In this document: one piece after another, positions 38,563 to 40,348 of the stretch | How positions within the stretch are numbered: position 1 is the stretch's first letter | How the letters are laid out: each line of letters opens with the position of its first letter | Assembly: GCA_910577295.1 (NCBI GenBank) | Contig: CAJTLS010000023.1 | Coordinates: 1-40,348, forward strand | Origin: an uncultured Eubacterium sp. | GTDB taxonomy: Bacteria > Bacillota > Clostridia > Lachnospirales > Lachnospiraceae | Direction: 5' to 3' | Length of the DNA: 40,348 bases | Position numbers and translations under genes: made by a program | Notes under the pieces: model-generated | Told to the model about the DNA's origin: nothing | Databases searched by the model: none | Seen by the model: only the letters and a program-made list of their open reading frames with translations

Positions 38563-40348
38563 CTATTTAATTTTCATCTTTTTCGTTATTCCTTTTTTCT
38601 TCAACCACTTTGTATATGCTTTCTTTTGCTTCTTAGGCACTTTAATCACAGCTTTCTTGTAAAGCCCCTTAAATGCCTGCGCTCCCACTGATTTGCTGTT
38701 TAGCTTTTTGCTTTTAATTGTTATTGTTTTTAACTTTTTACATCCGTAAAATGCTTTCTTACCAATCTTCGTTACACCTGCCGGAAGCGTTATCTTTTTT
38801 AATGATGTACATTTAAAGAATGCTTTGTTTCCAATTGTAGTAACGGCCTTACCTATCGTTACGGATTTTAGCTTTTTGCACCCACTGAAAGCATTATCTG
38901 ATATGTCTGTTACTTTAAATTTCACTCCGTCCATTGACACGGTAGACGGAATAACAATTTTTCCTGTCCTCTTGTTGTCTGCTTTGTAAAATTCCACCCT
39001 GTCCTGAGCAAGCACTCGGTAGGATACTTCATTTTTCTTATCTTTCAGTACTATTCCTTTCGACAAGCTATTCTGTTTATTTGGCTCTTCTGTTGGTTTG
39101 GTCGTCTGCGTCGTATCGTTCGACGGTTCTGTTGGGGTTGGACTAGCTGTAATGTCTGGGGTTGGAGTTGTTGTTACATCTGATGTTGGTACATCCGATG
39201 TCGGAGTTGCTGTTACATCCGGTGTTGCTGTGCCACTCTCTTCCTCATTGGAGGTCACACTACCGGCATATGACCAGCCCGAGGCAGATGTAGCGTCTGA
39301 CGACGCTTTCAGATTTAAATGCAAAGCCGGCCGGACAGCAATATAATGATTGTTGTAGACGTAGTAGCCATCCGCATTAACGTAACCACCGTAATACACG
39401 CAGGAAGCGATAGCACTATCGTAGCCCGACGACCGCAGCCACCACATTCCCGCATTTCCGGCACTGCTCATATATTCACTCCCAATCTCTCCTCCTCCCG
39501 CTGTATAGGCGGTATTTACTGCTTCTCTTGTCGCACTGATACCGTTATGGGAGCCAAACCCATATGACGGATTCGTTACCTCATCCAGAGACAACAGGTA
39601 TACTTTGTCCGCCGTGTTATTGCCGCCTTCCGTACCATGCTCGGGATTATCCTTATTTACCACGTTTGTTGTCCTGATTGCCGACTGCTCTTCCGCCGAA
39701 AAAGCATTGTTAAGAAAGTTATTGCCACTGTAATCTTTCCCGTCTTCGTTGCTTTCCGCCCCATAGCCGTTCAGCCAGCTTCTCATCGTACAGGTCTCCC
39801 ATGTGACATCCGTCTCTGTATCATTGTACCTCTGACAGTCGAGATTCTTATCTGCTATTAGAAATACATCATCGCCCTCTACCGACAGCACCCGCCACTT
39901 GATGGGAGTTTTCTTATCGTTTTTGTCTGCTTTCCCGTCCCCATTCGTATCCTCCTGCCAGTAGTTCCCGAACCAGATACAATCCCATTCAGCCATGTCA
40001 TCCGAGGGAACAGTACCGGCATATGACCAGCCTGAGGCAGATACAGCGTCTGACGACGCTTTCAGATTTAAATGCAAAGCCGGCCGGACAGCACTATTAT
40101 TGCTGTGGACGTAGATGCCATCCACAAAAACGTTTCCATGGCTATCCACGCAGGAAGCGTCCTTACTACCGTGGCCCGACGACCGCAGCCACCAAGCTTC
40201 CGCATTTCCGGCACTGCTCATATATCTATCAATCTCTCCCCCTCCCGCTGTATAGGCGGTGTTTACTGCTGTTCTTGTTGCACTGATGTTCTCACGGGAG
40301 ACAAACCCATATGCCGGATTCATAACCTCATCTAAAGACAGTAAATAT
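38563..40348 (-). CDS. surface protein: DUF6273-like repeats plus BspA-type LRR tail (5' end outside window)
   Basis: The last 595 codons of a larger gene; the frame stays open to the window edge. It has at least two DUF6273-like units (WWLRSSG, ASCV, AVRPALHLNLKASSD), the first visible one cut by the edge, about 251 residues per unit. A Thr/Pro/Ser-rich linker (about 39090-39230) follows, then BspA-type LRR repeats (NAFSGCKKLKSVTIGKAV, KAFFKCTSLKKITLP, KAFYGCKKLKTITIK) and a Lys-rich end. It is probably an exported surface protein, the LRR part anchoring or binding ligand. No secretion signal can be seen since the start is missing. The two DUF6273-like units differ mainly in a short hypervariable segment. 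Confidence 0.88.
   Translation of the reverse strand, partial: YLLSLDEVMNPAYGFVSRENISATRTAVNTAYTAGGGEIDRYMSSAGNAEAWWLRSSGHGSKDASCVDSHGNVFVDGIYVHSNNSAVRPALHLNLKASSDAVSASGWSYAGTVPSDDMAEWDCIWFGNYWQEDTNGDGKADKNDKKTPIKWRVLSVEGDDVFLIADKNLDCQRYNDTETDVTWETCTMRSWLNGYGAESNEDGKDYSGNNFLNNAFSAEEQSAIRTTNVVNKDNPEHGTEGGNNTADKVYLLSLDEVTNPSYGFGSHNGISATREAVNTAYTAGGGEIGSEYMSSAGNAGMWWLRSSGYDSAIASCVYYGGYVNADGYYVYNNHYIAVRPALHLNLKASSDATSASGWSYAGSVTSNEEESGTATPDVTATPTSDVPTSDVTTTPTPDITASPTPTEPSNDTTQTTKPTEEPNKQNSLSKGIVLKDKKNEVSYRVLAQDRVEFYKADNKRTGKIVIPSTVSMDGVKFKVTDISDNAFSGCKKLKSVTIGKAVTTIGNKAFFKCTSLKKITLPAGVTKIGKKAFYGCKKLKTITIKSKKLNSKSVGAQAFKGLYKKAVIKVPKKQKKAYTKWLKKKGITKKMKIK
39098..39235 (-). repeat. low-complexity Thr/Pro/Ser linker repeat
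   Basis: Imperfect repeats of an ACATCNGATGTNGGNGTNGC-type motif on the plus strand encode TPDVTATP- and TSDVTTTP-like units. Such VNTR-like tracts can change length by slippage. Confidence 0.6.
39259..39600 (-). repeat. DUF6273-like unit, second visible copy (3' part)
   Basis: Homologous to 40012-40348 at an offset of 747-753 bases. The flanks are nearly identical in DNA, but 39340-39423 has diverged sharply; see the finding on codon-position bias. Confidence 0.8.
40012..40348 (-). repeat. DUF6273-like unit, first visible copy (cut by window end)
   Basis: Homologous to 39259-39600. Its variable segment is 40093-40173. Differences elsewhere are few and scattered, plus two single-codon length changes. 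Confidence 0.8.

Noticed and set aside
39098..39235. CRISPR-like array
   Set aside because: The repeats are short, imperfect and in frame; they encode a Thr/Pro linker.

Overview
The window reads as low-to-moderate GC chromosome of an anaerobic gut-type Clostridia, most likely Lachnospiraceae. Supporting signs are an 874-residue pyruvate,phosphate dikinase of the Clostridium symbiosum type, a [FeFe]-hydrogenase maturase HydG, BspA-like leucine-rich repeat proteins, PD-(D/E)XK (Rpn/PDDEXK transposase-like) genes, single-subunit glycyl-tRNA synthetase and strong AGGAGG ribosome sites. No tRNA, rRNA, CRISPR array or intact transposase was seen. Family names come from motif recognition, not from a search.

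Region 1 (1-6.3 kb) is accessory and decaying. It has two HTH fusions (HTH-glyoxalase followed by a zinc-ribbon protein, and HTH-orotate phosphoribosyltransferase), then a graveyard: a frameshifted GNAT acetyltransferase, a PD-(D/E)XK nuclease with small genes, a twice-frameshifted methyltransferase and a broken DUF3237 gene. A 2.6-kb part of it is bracketed by two diverged copies of the 3' end of ppdK with its terminator, which looks like the scar of an insertion or duplication.

Region 2 (6.3-26.8 kb) is mostly housekeeping. It runs ppdK (minus), degV (plus), an LRR lipoprotein and a C39-like peptidase (minus), glyS, a LytTR regulator with a LiaF-like membrane partner, recO, a YqzL-like small protein, era, and an M16C metalloprotease (all minus), then csp and paaK (plus), then two overlapping MutS-like ATPases and hydG (minus), and a small plus-strand membrane protein. 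The LytTR pair has a well-formed promoter with two direct repeats 21 bp apart just upstream, a good candidate autoregulatory site.

Region 3 (26.7-37.0 kb) holds a polysaccharide deacetylase and a minus-strand operon: AI-2E family permease, three tandem HlyD/MacA-like lipoprotein adaptors, a 944-residue double FtsX permease and two MacB-like ATPases, the last with a C-terminal AbrB-like domain. The likely job is export or envelope-stress efflux; the substrate cannot be read from the sequence.

Region 4 (37.0-40.3 kb) has a second PD-(D/E)XK nuclease gene with a short related gene downstream, and the 3' part of a large surface protein with tandem DUF6273-like domains, a Thr/Pro linker and a BspA-type LRR tail.

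The two observations I rate highest are these. (a) The two DUF6273-like repeats are nearly identical in DNA except for an 81-84 nt segment where changes fall almost only on codon positions 1 and 2, as in diversity-generating retroelement targets. (b) Both Rpn-like genes carry a strong internal Shine-Dalgarno and ATG at the same place, predicting an intragenic ~52-residue C-terminal protein, as known for the RpnS antitoxins.
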